Origin: Chryseomonas sp014190935
Lineage (GTDB): Bacteria > Pseudomonadota > Gammaproteobacteria > Pseudomonadales > Pseudomonadaceae
Assembly: GCF_014190935.1 (NCBI RefSeq)
Contig: NZ_JACHVV010000001.1
Span: forward strand, 434,001-498,000
Direction: 5' to 3'
Length of the DNA stretch: 64,000 bases
In this document: one piece after another, positions 52,206 to 60,371 of the stretch
Position numbering within the stretch: position 1 is the stretch's first letter
Layout of the letters: each line of letters opens with the position of its first letter
Notes under the pieces: model-generated
Database searches by the model: none
What the model saw: the letters and a program-made list of their open reading frames with translations, nothing else
Told to the model about the DNA's origin: nothing
Made by a program: the position numbers and the translations under genes

Positions 52206-52568
52206 ATGCCGATGTTTTCCTCCCATCTCGATCCGGAAACGCTCGCCGCCCTGCGCGACTGCATGGAGGAGGAGTACGTCGATCTCATCGAAACCTTTCT
52301 GCTCGACTGCGAGGAACGCATCGCCGAACTCAAGCGCAGCGTGATCGGTGGCGATGCCGAACAGGTCCGCCAGCTGGCGCACAGCTTCAAGGGTAGCGCC
52401 GGCAACATGGGTGCCGCGCCCCTGGCGCAGCTGTGTCGGGACGTGGAGGAGGGTGCGCGGCGCCGGGCGACCACCGCCGAACTGGCCATGGGCGTTTCCG
52501 CCATGGAGCGCGAATTCGCCATCGTCCGCATCCTGTTCAGGGTCGAGCGGCAACGCTACGCGGGCTGA
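52206..52568 (+). CDS. Hpt domain phosphotransfer protein (HptB-like)
   Basis: A 120-residue histidine phosphotransfer domain with the classic motif LAHSFKGSAGNMGA, where the His is phosphorylated. In pseudomonads HptB relays phosphate to the response regulator HsbR, which acts through the anti-sigma antagonist HsbA. In several species these three genes sit between fliJ and fliK. Here only the Hpt gene occupies that place, with fliK 76 bases on. Start at 52206 or two codons later (52212). Confidence 0.88.
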   Translation: MPMFSSHLDPETLAALRDCMEEEYVDLIETFLLDCEERIAELKRSVIGGDAEQVRQLAHSFKGSAGNMGAAPLAQLCRDVEEGARRRATTAELAMGVSAMEREFAIVRILFRVERQRYAG

Positions 52569-52644
52569 CCTCGTCAAAGCGCTGGCGTTTCTGGCTGGCG
52601 CGCAACTTGCTAGATACCCGGAAACCCGTCGTTCGGAGCTCTCC

Positions 52645-54045
52645 ATGGCCGTCGTGCCCGATTTCCTTTTGAATACCGCCACCTCTCCAGCCGGCACCGG
52701 CCGGGCGGCGGCCAAGACCCCTTCCCAGGATCGCCCGGCAGCCCAGGAACGGTTCGCCGATGTCTTCGCCCAGGAGCAGCCGCGTGAGCCGGTGCGCAGC
52801 GAAAAGCCGCGCGACACCAGCGACAGCAAGGCCCCGACCCAGGCGCGCAAGAACGAACCCGGGCGGGCCCGGGACGGCGATGACCGAGTGAAGCGCTCCG
52901 GTGATGACGACCGCACCGCGGACGCCAAGTCCCAGGCCGACAGCGCCGCCAAGAGCGGCGAGCAGTCGGCAGCCGCTACCGACGACAGCGGCAAGACCTT
53001 GCCGGTGGCCCAGGGCGAAGACGCCAAGGCGCCCGTCGATGCGCTGCTGGATCCGCTGTTCATGTTCGGCATGACCGGTCAGTTCCCGCAACCCGTGGCC
53101 ACGCCTGCCCCTACGCCTCAGCTGCCGACCGGGACGGCGGCGGAAGCGGCGGCCACCGCCACCACCCAGGCCCTGGATCCGGCGGCGCTGCTGGGCGCTG
53201 CCGTGGCTACCGCCGCCCAGGCGACCGCCACCGGGGCGGGGACGGGCGCGACGGCGACCCCGGCCAAGGCTGGCGAGCAGCAGGCCGCGGACGACGGTCT
53301 GGCGCAACTGCTGGGCCAGGCTCCCCAGGCACAGGGTGACGCCGCCAAGGCCGCCACCAACGCCAACAACCTGGCGGCCACCCAGCTGCAAGGCTTGCTG
53401 CCGGCTGATGGCGCCCCTGCTCCGGCGGCGGATCAGGCGGCCAGCGCGGCCCTGGCTGCGACCCTGGACAAGGGCGACGGGCAGGACGCGGCGGTACCGA
53501 GCAAGGCCGATGCCTTCGCCGACAAACTTACCGCCCTGTCTCAAGCCCTCAGCACGCCCGCTGCGACTGCTCGCCCGGTCACGGCCACGGTGCCTGGCCA
53601 GCCGCTCAGTCCGCAGGCAGGCAACTTCAGCGAGGCGGTGGTCGACAAGGTCATGTGGATGTCCAGCCAGAATCTCAAGACCGCCGACATCCAGATGGAG
53701 CCGGCGCAACTGGGCAAGCTGGAGGTGCGGATCGACATGACCCAGGACCAGACCCAGGTCACCTTCGCCAGTCCCCACGCCGACGTGCGCGAGGCGCTGG
53801 ACAACGGCAGCCAGCGCCTGCGCGAACTCTTCGCCCAGCAGGGCATGAACCTCGCCAACGTCAACGTTTCCGATCAGTCGTCCGGTCAGGCCTGGCAGCA
53901 ATCGCAGCAGGGTGGCCAGAGCGATAATTCGCGTCGCGGTAGCCGTGGCGCGGGTGGGAGCGAGGACGAAGCGGTGGCGAATGTCGCCGAAACCCGTGGC
54001 TCGGCGACGCTCGCAGCGCGCAGTCTGGTCGACTACTACGCGTGA
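52645..54045 (+). CDS. fliK: Flagellar hook-length control protein FliK
   Basis: A 466-residue export-switch protein. The N-terminal two thirds are low-complexity Ala, Thr, Pro and Gln and act as the ruler region. The folded C-terminal Flg_hook domain (about residues 345-430) includes MEPAQLGKLEVRIDM and the region up to RELFAQQGM. The start MAVVPDFLLNTATSP follows GGAG. It stops at the export gate once the hook reaches its length. Confidence 0.9.
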   Translation: MAVVPDFLLNTATSPAGTGRAAAKTPSQDRPAAQERFADVFAQEQPREPVRSEKPRDTSDSKAPTQARKNEPGRARDGDDRVKRSGDDDRTADAKSQADSAAKSGEQSAAATDDSGKTLPVAQGEDAKAPVDALLDPLFMFGMTGQFPQPVATPAPTPQLPTGTAAEAAATATTQALDPAALLGAAVATAAQATATGAGTGATATPAKAGEQQAADDGLAQLLGQAPQAQGDAAKAATNANNLAATQLQGLLPADGAPAPAADQAASAALAATLDKGDGQDAAVPSKADAFADKLTALSQALSTPAATARPVTATVPGQPLSPQAGNFSEAVVDKVMWMSSQNLKTADIQMEPAQLGKLEVRIDMTQDQTQVTFASPHADVREALDNGSQRLRELFAQQGMNLANVNVSDQSSGQAWQQSQQGGQSDNSRRGSRGAGGSEDEAVANVAETRGSATLAARSLVDYYA

Positions 54046-54112
54046 CGGGCCGCCGGCTGCCAGGTGACAGCCTCGGCCGCACCTGCTATATCCCCTTCGT
54101 ATCAATAGGTTA

Positions 54113-54143
54113 GCTGCGTCACCCAACAGGGGTGACGCGCAGC
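54113..54143 (+). promoter_or_regulatory. Hairpin upstream of fliL
   Basis: A perfect 9-base stem, GCGTCACCC (54116-54124) with GGGTGACGC (54130-54138), with outer pairs GCT and AGC. It ends 22 bases before the fliL ATG, where no good ribosome site is seen. It may tune fliL translation or mark processing between fliK and fliL. Confidence 0.55.
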
Positions 54144-54164
54144 ACAGGATTCGGTCGAGCACTT

Positions 54165-54686
54165 ATGGCGAAGAAGCAGGCCCCTGCGGCAGAGGGTGCA
54201 GCCGCGGAAGGCAAGGGCAAGGGCAAGCTCAAACTCATCATCATCATCGTCGTGGCCCTGCTGCTGGTCATTGGCGCCTCGGTGGGCGCGACCTGGTTCC
54301 TGCTCGGCAAGAAGAGCGCCGAGCCCGAGCACGCCGCGCCGGCCGCTCCGGCGGCACCCGTGCACCTGGCGGCGGTCTACCAGGCGCTGGTACCGGCCTT
54401 CGTGGTCAATTACAACGCCGAGGGTCGCCAGCGCTACATGCAGGTCACGGTGACCCTGATGGGGCGCGACCAGGCGCAGATGGATGCGCTCAAGGCGCAG
54501 CTGCCGCAGGTCCGCAATCAGCTGGTGATGCTGTTTTCCGGGCAGGACTTCAATAGCCTGCTGACGCCGGTGGGCAAGGAGATGCTGCGCCAGCAGGCCA
54601 CCAGCAAGGTTCAGGAGCTGGCGAAGAAACTGACCGGCCAGACTGCCATCGAACAGGTATTGTTCACCAATCTCGTCCTGCAATAG
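54165..54686 (+). CDS. fliL: Flagellar basal body-associated protein FliL
   Basis: A 173-residue inner-membrane protein that stabilises the stator. The Lys-rich N-terminus is followed by a membrane helix, LIIIIVVALLLVIGASVGA (about residues 22-41), and a periplasmic FliL domain. Its last residues QVLFTNLVLQ are the family signature. Start at MAKKQAPAAEG; no strong ribosome site. Confidence 0.92.
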   Translation: MAKKQAPAAEGAAAEGKGKGKLKLIIIIVVALLLVIGASVGATWFLLGKKSAEPEHAAPAAPAAPVHLAAVYQALVPAFVVNYNAEGRQRYMQVTVTLMGRDQAQMDALKAQLPQVRNQLVMLFSGQDFNSLLTPVGKEMLRQQATSKVQELAKKLTGQTAIEQVLFTNLVLQ

Positions 54687-54694
54687 GTAACGCC

Positions 54695-55666
54695 ATGGCC
54701 GTGCAAGATCTGCTCTCTCAGGATGAAATCGATGCCCTGCTGCACGGGGTCGACGATGGCATCGTCGAGACCGAGACCGACGCCGAGCCGGGCACCATCA
54801 AGGGCTATGACCTCACCAGCCAGGATCGCATCGTCCGCGGACGCATGCCGACCCTGGAGATGATCAACGAACGCTTCGCCCGCTACACCCGGGTCAGCAT
54901 GTTCAACCTGTTGCGGCGTTCGGCGGACGTCTCCGTGGGCGGGGTGCAGGTCACCAAGTTCGGCGAGTACATCCATTCGCTGTATGTCCCCACCAGCCTC
55001 AACATGGTCAAGATGAAGCCGCTGCGCGGGACCGCGCTGTTCATCCTCGATGCCCGGCTGGTGTTCAAGCTGGTGGACAACTTCTTTGGCGGTGACGGCC
55101 GCCACGCCAAGATCGAGGGCCGTGAATTCACCCCCACCGAACTGCGCGTGGTGCGCATGGTGCTCGACCAGTGCTTCGTCGACCTCAAGGAAGCCTGGGG
55201 CGCCATGCTCGACTGCCAGTTCGAATACATGAACTCCGAGGTCAACCCGGCGCTGGCCAACATCGTCAGCCCCAGCGAAGTGGTGGTGGTGAGCACCTTC
55301 AACATCGAACTGGATGGCGGCGGCGGCGAACTGCACGTGACCATGCCCTATTCGATGATCGAGCCGATCCGCGAGATGCTCGACGCCGGTTTCCAGTCGG
55401 ACGTGGACGACCAGGACGAACGCTGGGTCAAGGCCCTGCGCGAGGACCTGCTCGATGTGCGCGTCCCACTGGAGGCGACGGTTGTCCGGCGCCAACTCAA
55501 ACTCCGCGATATCCTCAACATGCAGCCCGGCGACGTGATTCCGGTGGAAATGCCGGACGAGATGCTCATGCGAGCCAACGGCATGCCCACCTTCAAGGTC
55601 AAGATGGGCGCGCGCAAGGGCAACCTGGCCCTGCAGATTCTCGAACCGGTCAGCCGCAGCCGCTGA
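54695..55666 (+). CDS. fliM: Flagellar motor switch protein FliM
   Basis: A 323-residue C-ring protein. The N-terminal DLLSQDEIDALLHGV binds CheY-P, the middle CheC-like domain has GGDGRHAKIEGREFTPTE, and the C-terminal SpoA domain includes MQPGDVIPVEMPD. Eight bases after fliL. It sets rotation direction together with FliG and FliN. Confidence 0.95.
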   Translation: MAVQDLLSQDEIDALLHGVDDGIVETETDAEPGTIKGYDLTSQDRIVRGRMPTLEMINERFARYTRVSMFNLLRRSADVSVGGVQVTKFGEYIHSLYVPTSLNMVKMKPLRGTALFILDARLVFKLVDNFFGGDGRHAKIEGREFTPTELRVVRMVLDQCFVDLKEAWGAMLDCQFEYMNSEVNPALANIVSPSEVVVVSTFNIELDGGGGELHVTMPYSMIEPIREMLDAGFQSDVDDQDERWVKALREDLLDVRVPLEATVVRRQLKLRDILNMQPGDVIPVEMPDEMLMRANGMPTFKVKMGARKGNLALQILEPVSRSR

Positions 55667-55721
55667 GCGACAACCGTTTTCTTGTCCGGGCCGAGGCCCG
55701 GCCTAGCACGAGACCCAGATG

Positions 55722-56177
55722 ATGGCAGACAACCCCGAAGAACAAGCCCTGGCGGACGAGTGGGCCGCGGCCCTGGCCGAAGCCGGTGACGCCAGCCAGG
55801 ACGACATCGACGCCCTGATGGCGCAGGGCACCCAGGTCGAAGCCCCCAAGCCGCCCAAGGCGCCGGTGGAAGAATTTGGTCAGAGCAGCGGGGGTTTGGC
55901 AGTGACTGGCATGGAAGGTCCCAACCTGGATGTGATCCTGGACATCCCGGTGACCATCTCCATGGAGGTCGGCCACACCGACATCTCCATCCGCAACCTG
56001 CTGCAACTCAACCAGGGCTCGGTCATCGAGCTCGACCGTCTGGCTGGCGAGCCGCTGGACGTGCTGGTGAATGGTACGCTGATCGCCCACGGTGAAGTGG
56101 TGGTGGTGAACGAGAAGTTCGGGATCCGCCTGACCGACGTCATCAGCCCCACGGAACGTATCAAGAAGCTGCGGTGA
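55722..56177 (+). CDS. fliN: Flagellar motor switch protein FliN
   Basis: A 151-residue C-ring protein with an acidic N-terminal stretch (EEQALADEWAAALAEAGD) and a C-terminal SpoA domain (LDIPVTISMEVGHTDISIRN, then VVNEKFGIRLTDVI). The ATG at 55722 gives MADNPEEQ; an ATG one codon earlier is equally usable. fliO follows after 3 bases. Confidence 0.94.
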   Translation: MADNPEEQALADEWAAALAEAGDASQDDIDALMAQGTQVEAPKPPKAPVEEFGQSSGGLAVTGMEGPNLDVILDIPVTISMEVGHTDISIRNLLQLNQGSVIELDRLAGEPLDVLVNGTLIAHGEVVVVNEKFGIRLTDVISPTERIKKLR

Positions 56178-56180
56178 TCC

Positions 56181-56594
56181 ATGAAGAGTCTGCTCCTGCC
56201 GTTGGGTCTCCTGCCCCTGACCGCGCGTGCCGCCGAAGCCACCTCGCCGGGGCTGGATGTGGGGGCTCAGGTCGGCCAGCTGCTGCTCGGGCTGCTCCTG
56301 GTGATCGCGCTGATCCTCGGTCTGGCCTGGCTGGTGCGCCGGGTGCAGCAGCAGGGGCCGCGTGGCCAGCAGGTGATCAAGGTGATCTCCACCCAGCACC
56401 TGGGCCCGCGCGAGCGGCTGGTGCTGGTGCAGGTCGGTCAGGAGCAGCTGCTGATCGGCGTCGCTGGCGGGCGGATCACGCCACTGCACAGCCTGTGCGA
56501 GCCGGTGCGCCTCGGCGAGACCGAGGCACCGGCGCCGGAATTCGCCCAGCGCCTGCTGGAACTCATCAGCCGCGATCCCAAGGCGAAACCATGA
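56181..56594 (+). CDS. fliO: Flagellar biosynthetic protein FliO
   Basis: A 137-residue membrane protein that helps assemble the FliP ring. A short signal-like segment is followed by a single helix, LLLGLLLVIALILGLAWLVRR (given by position, about residues 31-51), and a cytoplasmic domain ending in LLELISRDPKAKP. It overlaps fliP by 4 bases. Confidence 0.9.
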   Translation: MKSLLLPLGLLPLTARAAEATSPGLDVGAQVGQLLLGLLLVIALILGLAWLVRRVQQQGPRGQQVIKVISTQHLGPRERLVLVQVGQEQLLIGVAGGRITPLHSLCEPVRLGETEAPAPEFAQRLLELISRDPKAKP

Positions 56595-57388
56595 TCCCCT
56601 CGCGTCTACCGGCCGGTCTGGGACGCACCCTGGGCTGGCTGCTGGGCCTGGCCGTGCTGTTGTTCGCGCCCCTGGCGCTGGCGCAGCAGGCTGGCCAGCC
56701 GAATCCGCTGTCGATTCCTGCCATCACCCTGAGCACCAACGGCCAGGGTCAGCAGGAATATTCGGTCAGCCTGCAGATCCTGCTGATCATGACGGCGCTG
56801 AGCTTCATCCCGGCGTTCGTCATGCTGATGACCAGCTTCACCCGCATCGTCATCGTCTTCGCCATCCTGCGTCAGGCGCTGGGCCTGCAGACCACGCCGT
56901 CCAACCAGGTGCTGGTGGGCATGGCGCTGTTTCTCTCGCTGTTCATCATGGCGCCGGTGTTCGACCGCATCAACACCACCGCCGTGCAGCCCTACCTGAA
57001 CGAACAGCTCAGTGCCCAGGATGCCATTGCCCGTGCCCAGGTGCCGATGAAGGACTTCATGCTGGGGCAGACCCGACAATCGGATCTGGACCTGTTCATG
57101 CGGCTGTCCAAGCGCACCGACATTCCCAGTGCCGATCAGGCGCCCTTGTCGATCCTGGTGCCGGCCTTCGTCACCTCCGAACTCAAGACCGCCTTCCAGA
57201 TCGGCTTCATGATCTTCATTCCCTTCCTGGTCATCGACCTGGTGATCGCCAGCGTGCTGATGGCCATGGGCATGATGATGCTGTCGCCGATGATCATCTC
57301 CCTGCCGTTCAAGCTGATGCTGTTCGTCTTGGTGGATGGCTGGGCGCTGATCATGGGTACCCTGGCCAGCAGCTTCGGCACCGTCTAG
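56591..57388 (+). CDS. fliP: Flagellar biosynthetic protein FliP
   Basis: A 265-residue export gate protein. A cleavable signal peptide (ending ALAQQ near residue 33) precedes the core with MLMTSFTRIVIVFAILRQALG and FVTSELKTAFQIGFMIFIPF (about residues 76-96 and 194-213). It assembles as a ring with FliQ and FliR to form the export channel. Confidence 0.95.
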   Translation: MIPSRLPAGLGRTLGWLLGLAVLLFAPLALAQQAGQPNPLSIPAITLSTNGQGQQEYSVSLQILLIMTALSFIPAFVMLMTSFTRIVIVFAILRQALGLQTTPSNQVLVGMALFLSLFIMAPVFDRINTTAVQPYLNEQLSAQDAIARAQVPMKDFMLGQTRQSDLDLFMRLSKRTDIPSADQAPLSILVPAFVTSELKTAFQIGFMIFIPFLVIDLVIASVLMAMGMMMLSPMIISLPFKLMLFVLVDGWALIMGTLASSFGTV

Positions 57389-57416
57389 CGGTGCCCCCTT
57401 TGCGTGGAGAAGCGAA

Positions 57417-57686
57417 ATGACCCCTGAAGTCGCCGTCGATCTGTTCCGCCAGGGCCTCTGGCTCACCGCGTTGCTGGTGGCGGTGCTGGTGGTACCGAGT
57501 CTGATCGTCGGCCTGATCGTGGCGGTCTTCCAGGCGGCGACCCAGATCAACGAACAGACCCTGAGCTTCCTGCCCCGGCTGATCGTCACCCTGTTGACGC
57601 TGATCGTGCTGGGCCCCTGGATGGTCAGGCAGCTGATGGAGTTCATCCAGACCTCGGTCGCCAACATTCCGCGGCTGATCGGCTAG
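57417..57686 (+). CDS. fliQ: Flagellar biosynthetic protein FliQ
   Basis: An 89-residue export gate protein with two membrane helices. FQAATQINEQTLSFLPR between them is the family signature. Twenty-eight bases after fliP and two before fliR. Confidence 0.95.
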   Translation: MTPEVAVDLFRQGLWLTALLVAVLVVPSLIVGLIVAVFQAATQINEQTLSFLPRLIVTLLTLIVLGPWMVRQLMEFIQTSVANIPRLIG

Positions 57687-57688
57687 CC

Positions 57689-58465
57689 ATGCTCGCCCTC
57701 AGCGACGCCCAGATCGGCGGCTGGGTCGGCAGCTTCCTGTTTCCCCTGTTCCGCATCGCCGCGCTGCTGATGACCATGCCGATCATCGGCACCACGCTGG
57801 TCCCGGTGCGGGTGCGGATGTACCTGGCCCTGGCCTTGAGCCTGGTGCTGGTGCCGACGCTGCCGCCGATGCCGCAGGTGGATGCCATCAGCCCCCAGGC
57901 GCTGCCGCTGATCGTCGAGCAGATCCTCATCGGCGCGGTGATGGGTTTCAGCCTGCAGCTGTTCTTCCATGTCTTCGTGGTGGCGGGGCAGATCATCTCG
58001 ACCCAGGCGGGCCTGAGCTTCGCGTCCATGATCGATCCAGTGAACGGCGCCTCGGCGCCGGTGATGGGCCAGTTCTTCACCATGCTGGTGACGTTGCTGT
58101 TCCTGGCCATGAACGGCCACCTGGTGGTGTTCGAGATCCTGGCGGAAAGCTTCGTCACCCTGCCGGTGGGGGATACCTTGAGCGTCGAGCATTTCCAGCA
58201 GGTCGCCGGGCGGCTGGGCTGGGTACTGGGCGCAGGCATCCTGCTGGTGCTGCCGGCCATCACCGCGTTGCTGGTGGTCAATATCGCCTTCGGCATCATG
58301 ACCCGCGCGGCGCCACAGCTGAACATCTTTTCCGTCGGCATGCCGCTGATCGTGGTGCTGGGCATGATCATCGTCTGGCTCGGTACCGCCGACATCCTTT
58401 CCCACTATGAAAGTCTCGCCACCGAGGCGCTGCAATGGCTGCGCGAACTGGCCCGAGAACGCTAG
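57689..58465 (+). CDS. fliR: Flagellar biosynthetic protein FliR
   Basis: A 258-residue export gate protein with about six membrane helices. Signature segments are ALLMTMPIIGTTLVPVRVRM near the N-terminus and GQIISTQAGLSFASMIDPVNG in the middle. flhB follows after 12 bases with an AGGAGG site. Confidence 0.94.
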   Translation: MLALSDAQIGGWVGSFLFPLFRIAALLMTMPIIGTTLVPVRVRMYLALALSLVLVPTLPPMPQVDAISPQALPLIVEQILIGAVMGFSLQLFFHVFVVAGQIISTQAGLSFASMIDPVNGASAPVMGQFFTMLVTLLFLAMNGHLVVFEILAESFVTLPVGDTLSVEHFQQVAGRLGWVLGAGILLVLPAITALLVVNIAFGIMTRAAPQLNIFSVGMPLIVVLGMIIVWLGTADILSHYESLATEALQWLRELARER

Positions 58466-58477
58466 GAGGTACGCCAC

Positions 58478-59626
58478 ATGGCTGAATCCGATGGCGAAGA
58501 CCGCACAGAAGACCCCACAGAGAAACGCAAGCGTGATTCCCGGGAGGAGGGGCAGCTCCCGCGATCACGCGAACTCGGTACGGTGGCGGTCATGCTCTCG
58601 GGGGTCGGCGGCCTGCTGATGTATGGCGCCTTTCTCGGCGGCAAGCTGCTGGAGGTGATGCGCAGCAACTTCTCCCTGCGCCGGGAAGAGGTCATGGACG
58701 AGCGCTTCATGAGCACCTTTCTGCTGGCCTCGGGCAAGGCGGCGATGATCGGCATGCTGCCGATGATCGCCCTGGTGGTGATCGCCGCCATCATCGGCCA
58801 CATCGCCCTGGGTGGCTTCCTGTTTTCCGGCAAGGTGCTGGCACCCAAGCCGAGCCGAATGAATCCCATGTCCGGCATCGCCCGGATGTTTTCCAAGCAT
58901 TCCCTGGTGGAGTTGCTCAAGGCGCTGGGCAAGTTCTTCATCATCCTCGGCGTGTCGGTGATGGTGCTGATGAGCGAACGCACGGCGCTGCTGCAGATCG
59001 CCAAGCTGCCGACCGAGCAGGCGCTGCTGCACAGCATGCAGGTGGTGGGGCATGCCACCCTGCTGCTGGCCATGGGGCTGCTGATCATCGCCGCGGTGGA
59101 CGTTCCCTTCCAGATCCTCAGCAATCGCAAGAAGCTGATGATGACCAAGCAGGAGATCAAGGACGAGTACAAGGACAGCGAGGGCAAGCCCGAGGTCAAG
59201 GGCAAGATCCGCCAGATGCAGCGGCAGATGGCGCAGCGCCGGATGATGGCCGAGGTGCCCAACGCCGATGTGGTCATCACCAACCCGACCCACTTCGCCG
59301 TGGCGCTCAAATACGATGCGGCCAAGGGCGGGGCACCGGTGCTGGTGGCCAAGGGCAGCGATTTCACCGCGCTGAAGATCCGCGAGATCGCCCAGGAGCA
59401 CCAGGTCTCGCTGCTGGAGTCGCCGGGGCTGGCGCGGGCGGTGTATTTCTCCACCGAGGTCGACCAGGAGATTCCGGCCGGTCTCTACGTCGCCGTGGCC
59501 CAGGTCCTGGCCTATGTCTATCAGCTCAGGCAGTTCCGCGCCGGACGTGGACGCAAGCCCAAGCTGTCCGATCTGCCCATCCCGCCGGATCTGCGGCGGG
59601 ATGAGGAGGGGAAGGCGCCTACTTGA
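58478..59626 (+). CDS. flhB: Flagellar biosynthetic protein FlhB
   Basis: A 382-residue export switch protein. The opening SDGEDRTEDPTEKRKRDSRE is typical. Four membrane helices follow, then the cytoplasmic domain with autocleavage motif NPTH (VVITNPTHFAVALKY near residue 270). Its last 8 bases overlap the convergent sodC. Confidence 0.95.
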   Translation: MAESDGEDRTEDPTEKRKRDSREEGQLPRSRELGTVAVMLSGVGGLLMYGAFLGGKLLEVMRSNFSLRREEVMDERFMSTFLLASGKAAMIGMLPMIALVVIAAIIGHIALGGFLFSGKVLAPKPSRMNPMSGIARMFSKHSLVELLKALGKFFIILGVSVMVLMSERTALLQIAKLPTEQALLHSMQVVGHATLLLAMGLLIIAAVDVPFQILSNRKKLMMTKQEIKDEYKDSEGKPEVKGKIRQMQRQMAQRRMMAEVPNADVVITNPTHFAVALKYDAAKGGAPVLVAKGSDFTALKIREIAQEHQVSLLESPGLARAVYFSTEVDQEIPAGLYVAVAQVLAYVYQLRQFRAGRGRKPKLSDLPIPPDLRRDEEGKAPT

Positions 59627-60146
59627 TGACGCCGCAGGCGACGCGCGCGCCGCCACCGCCCAGCGGCTTGGGCTGGTCGGCGTAGTTGTCGCCACCAGCA
59701 TGCACCATCAGGGCATGGCCCTTGAGTTCTTCGAGGCGCTTCAGACGGGGCGCCAGCACCGGCTGGGTGGCCTGGCCGTCGGCGGTCACGTAGAGCGCTG
59801 GCAATTCGCCCAGGTGGCCGTCGTCCGACCAGGGCGCGCTGTGCTTGCCGGTGTTGCGCGGATCCAGATGGCCACCCGCGGCGCCACCCGCGGTCAGGGT
59901 GCCATTCACCTCGGCTGCGCCGCAGTTGGGCTTGGTATGGACATGAAAGCCATGGATGCCGGGCTCCAGGCCCTTGAGGTCGGGTGTGAAGACCAGGCCG
60001 TACTTGGAACGGGTCACCTGCACGCTGCCGACGCTTTCGCCCACACCGTCGGTCGTGACCTTGTTCAGCGGGATCGTCAGAGACTCGGCCGCCTGGGCGG
60101 TTCCGACCAGGCAGGTGGCCAACAGCGTCGCGGTCCAGATTTTCAT
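59619..60146 (-). CDS. sodC: Periplasmic Cu/Zn superoxide dismutase
   Basis: A 175-residue protein with signal peptide MKIWTATLLATCLVGTAQA. Metal ligands are seen in GFHVHTKPNC, GGHLDP, NTGKH and MVHAGGDNY, and the disulphide partner is in ARVACGVI. It converts superoxide in the periplasm. It is the only minus-strand gene between flhB and flhA and overlaps the flhB end by 8 bases. The palindrome CGCGCTAGCGCG (60167-60178) lies in its upstream region. Confidence 0.93.
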   Translation of the reverse strand: MKIWTATLLATCLVGTAQAAESLTIPLNKVTTDGVGESVGSVQVTRSKYGLVFTPDLKGLEPGIHGFHVHTKPNCGAAEVNGTLTAGGAAGGHLDPRNTGKHSAPWSDDGHLGELPALYVTADGQATQPVLAPRLKRLEELKGHALMVHAGGDNYADQPKPLGGGGARVACGVIK

Positions 60147-60293
60147 GGTGATGTTCCTCGGATGGGCGCGCTAGCGCGGGTCCCTAGACAGACTCATGGC
60201 CTCCGCCCGTGGTTCAGCCGACGGCTTTGGCGATCCGTAACCAGTCCTGTATCACCCCTGCGAAAACCTCGCTGATTCAAGGTCTTGGGCAGT

Positions 60294-60309
60294 TGGCCCG
60301 GAGCTTGCT
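60294..60309 (+). promoter_or_regulatory. Sigma-54 promoter of flhA
   Basis: TGGCCC-N5-TTGCT with GG (60295-60296) and GC (60307-60308) 10 bases apart fits the RpoN consensus. It lies about 63 bases before the flhA start. Known Pseudomonas flhA genes are RpoN and FleQ dependent. Confidence 0.88.
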
Positions 60310-60371
60310 CAAGCCCCTGCGAACAGTGCGCTGCGTCAACTTTCCGTGACGACGGCACCGGCAAGCGAGGA

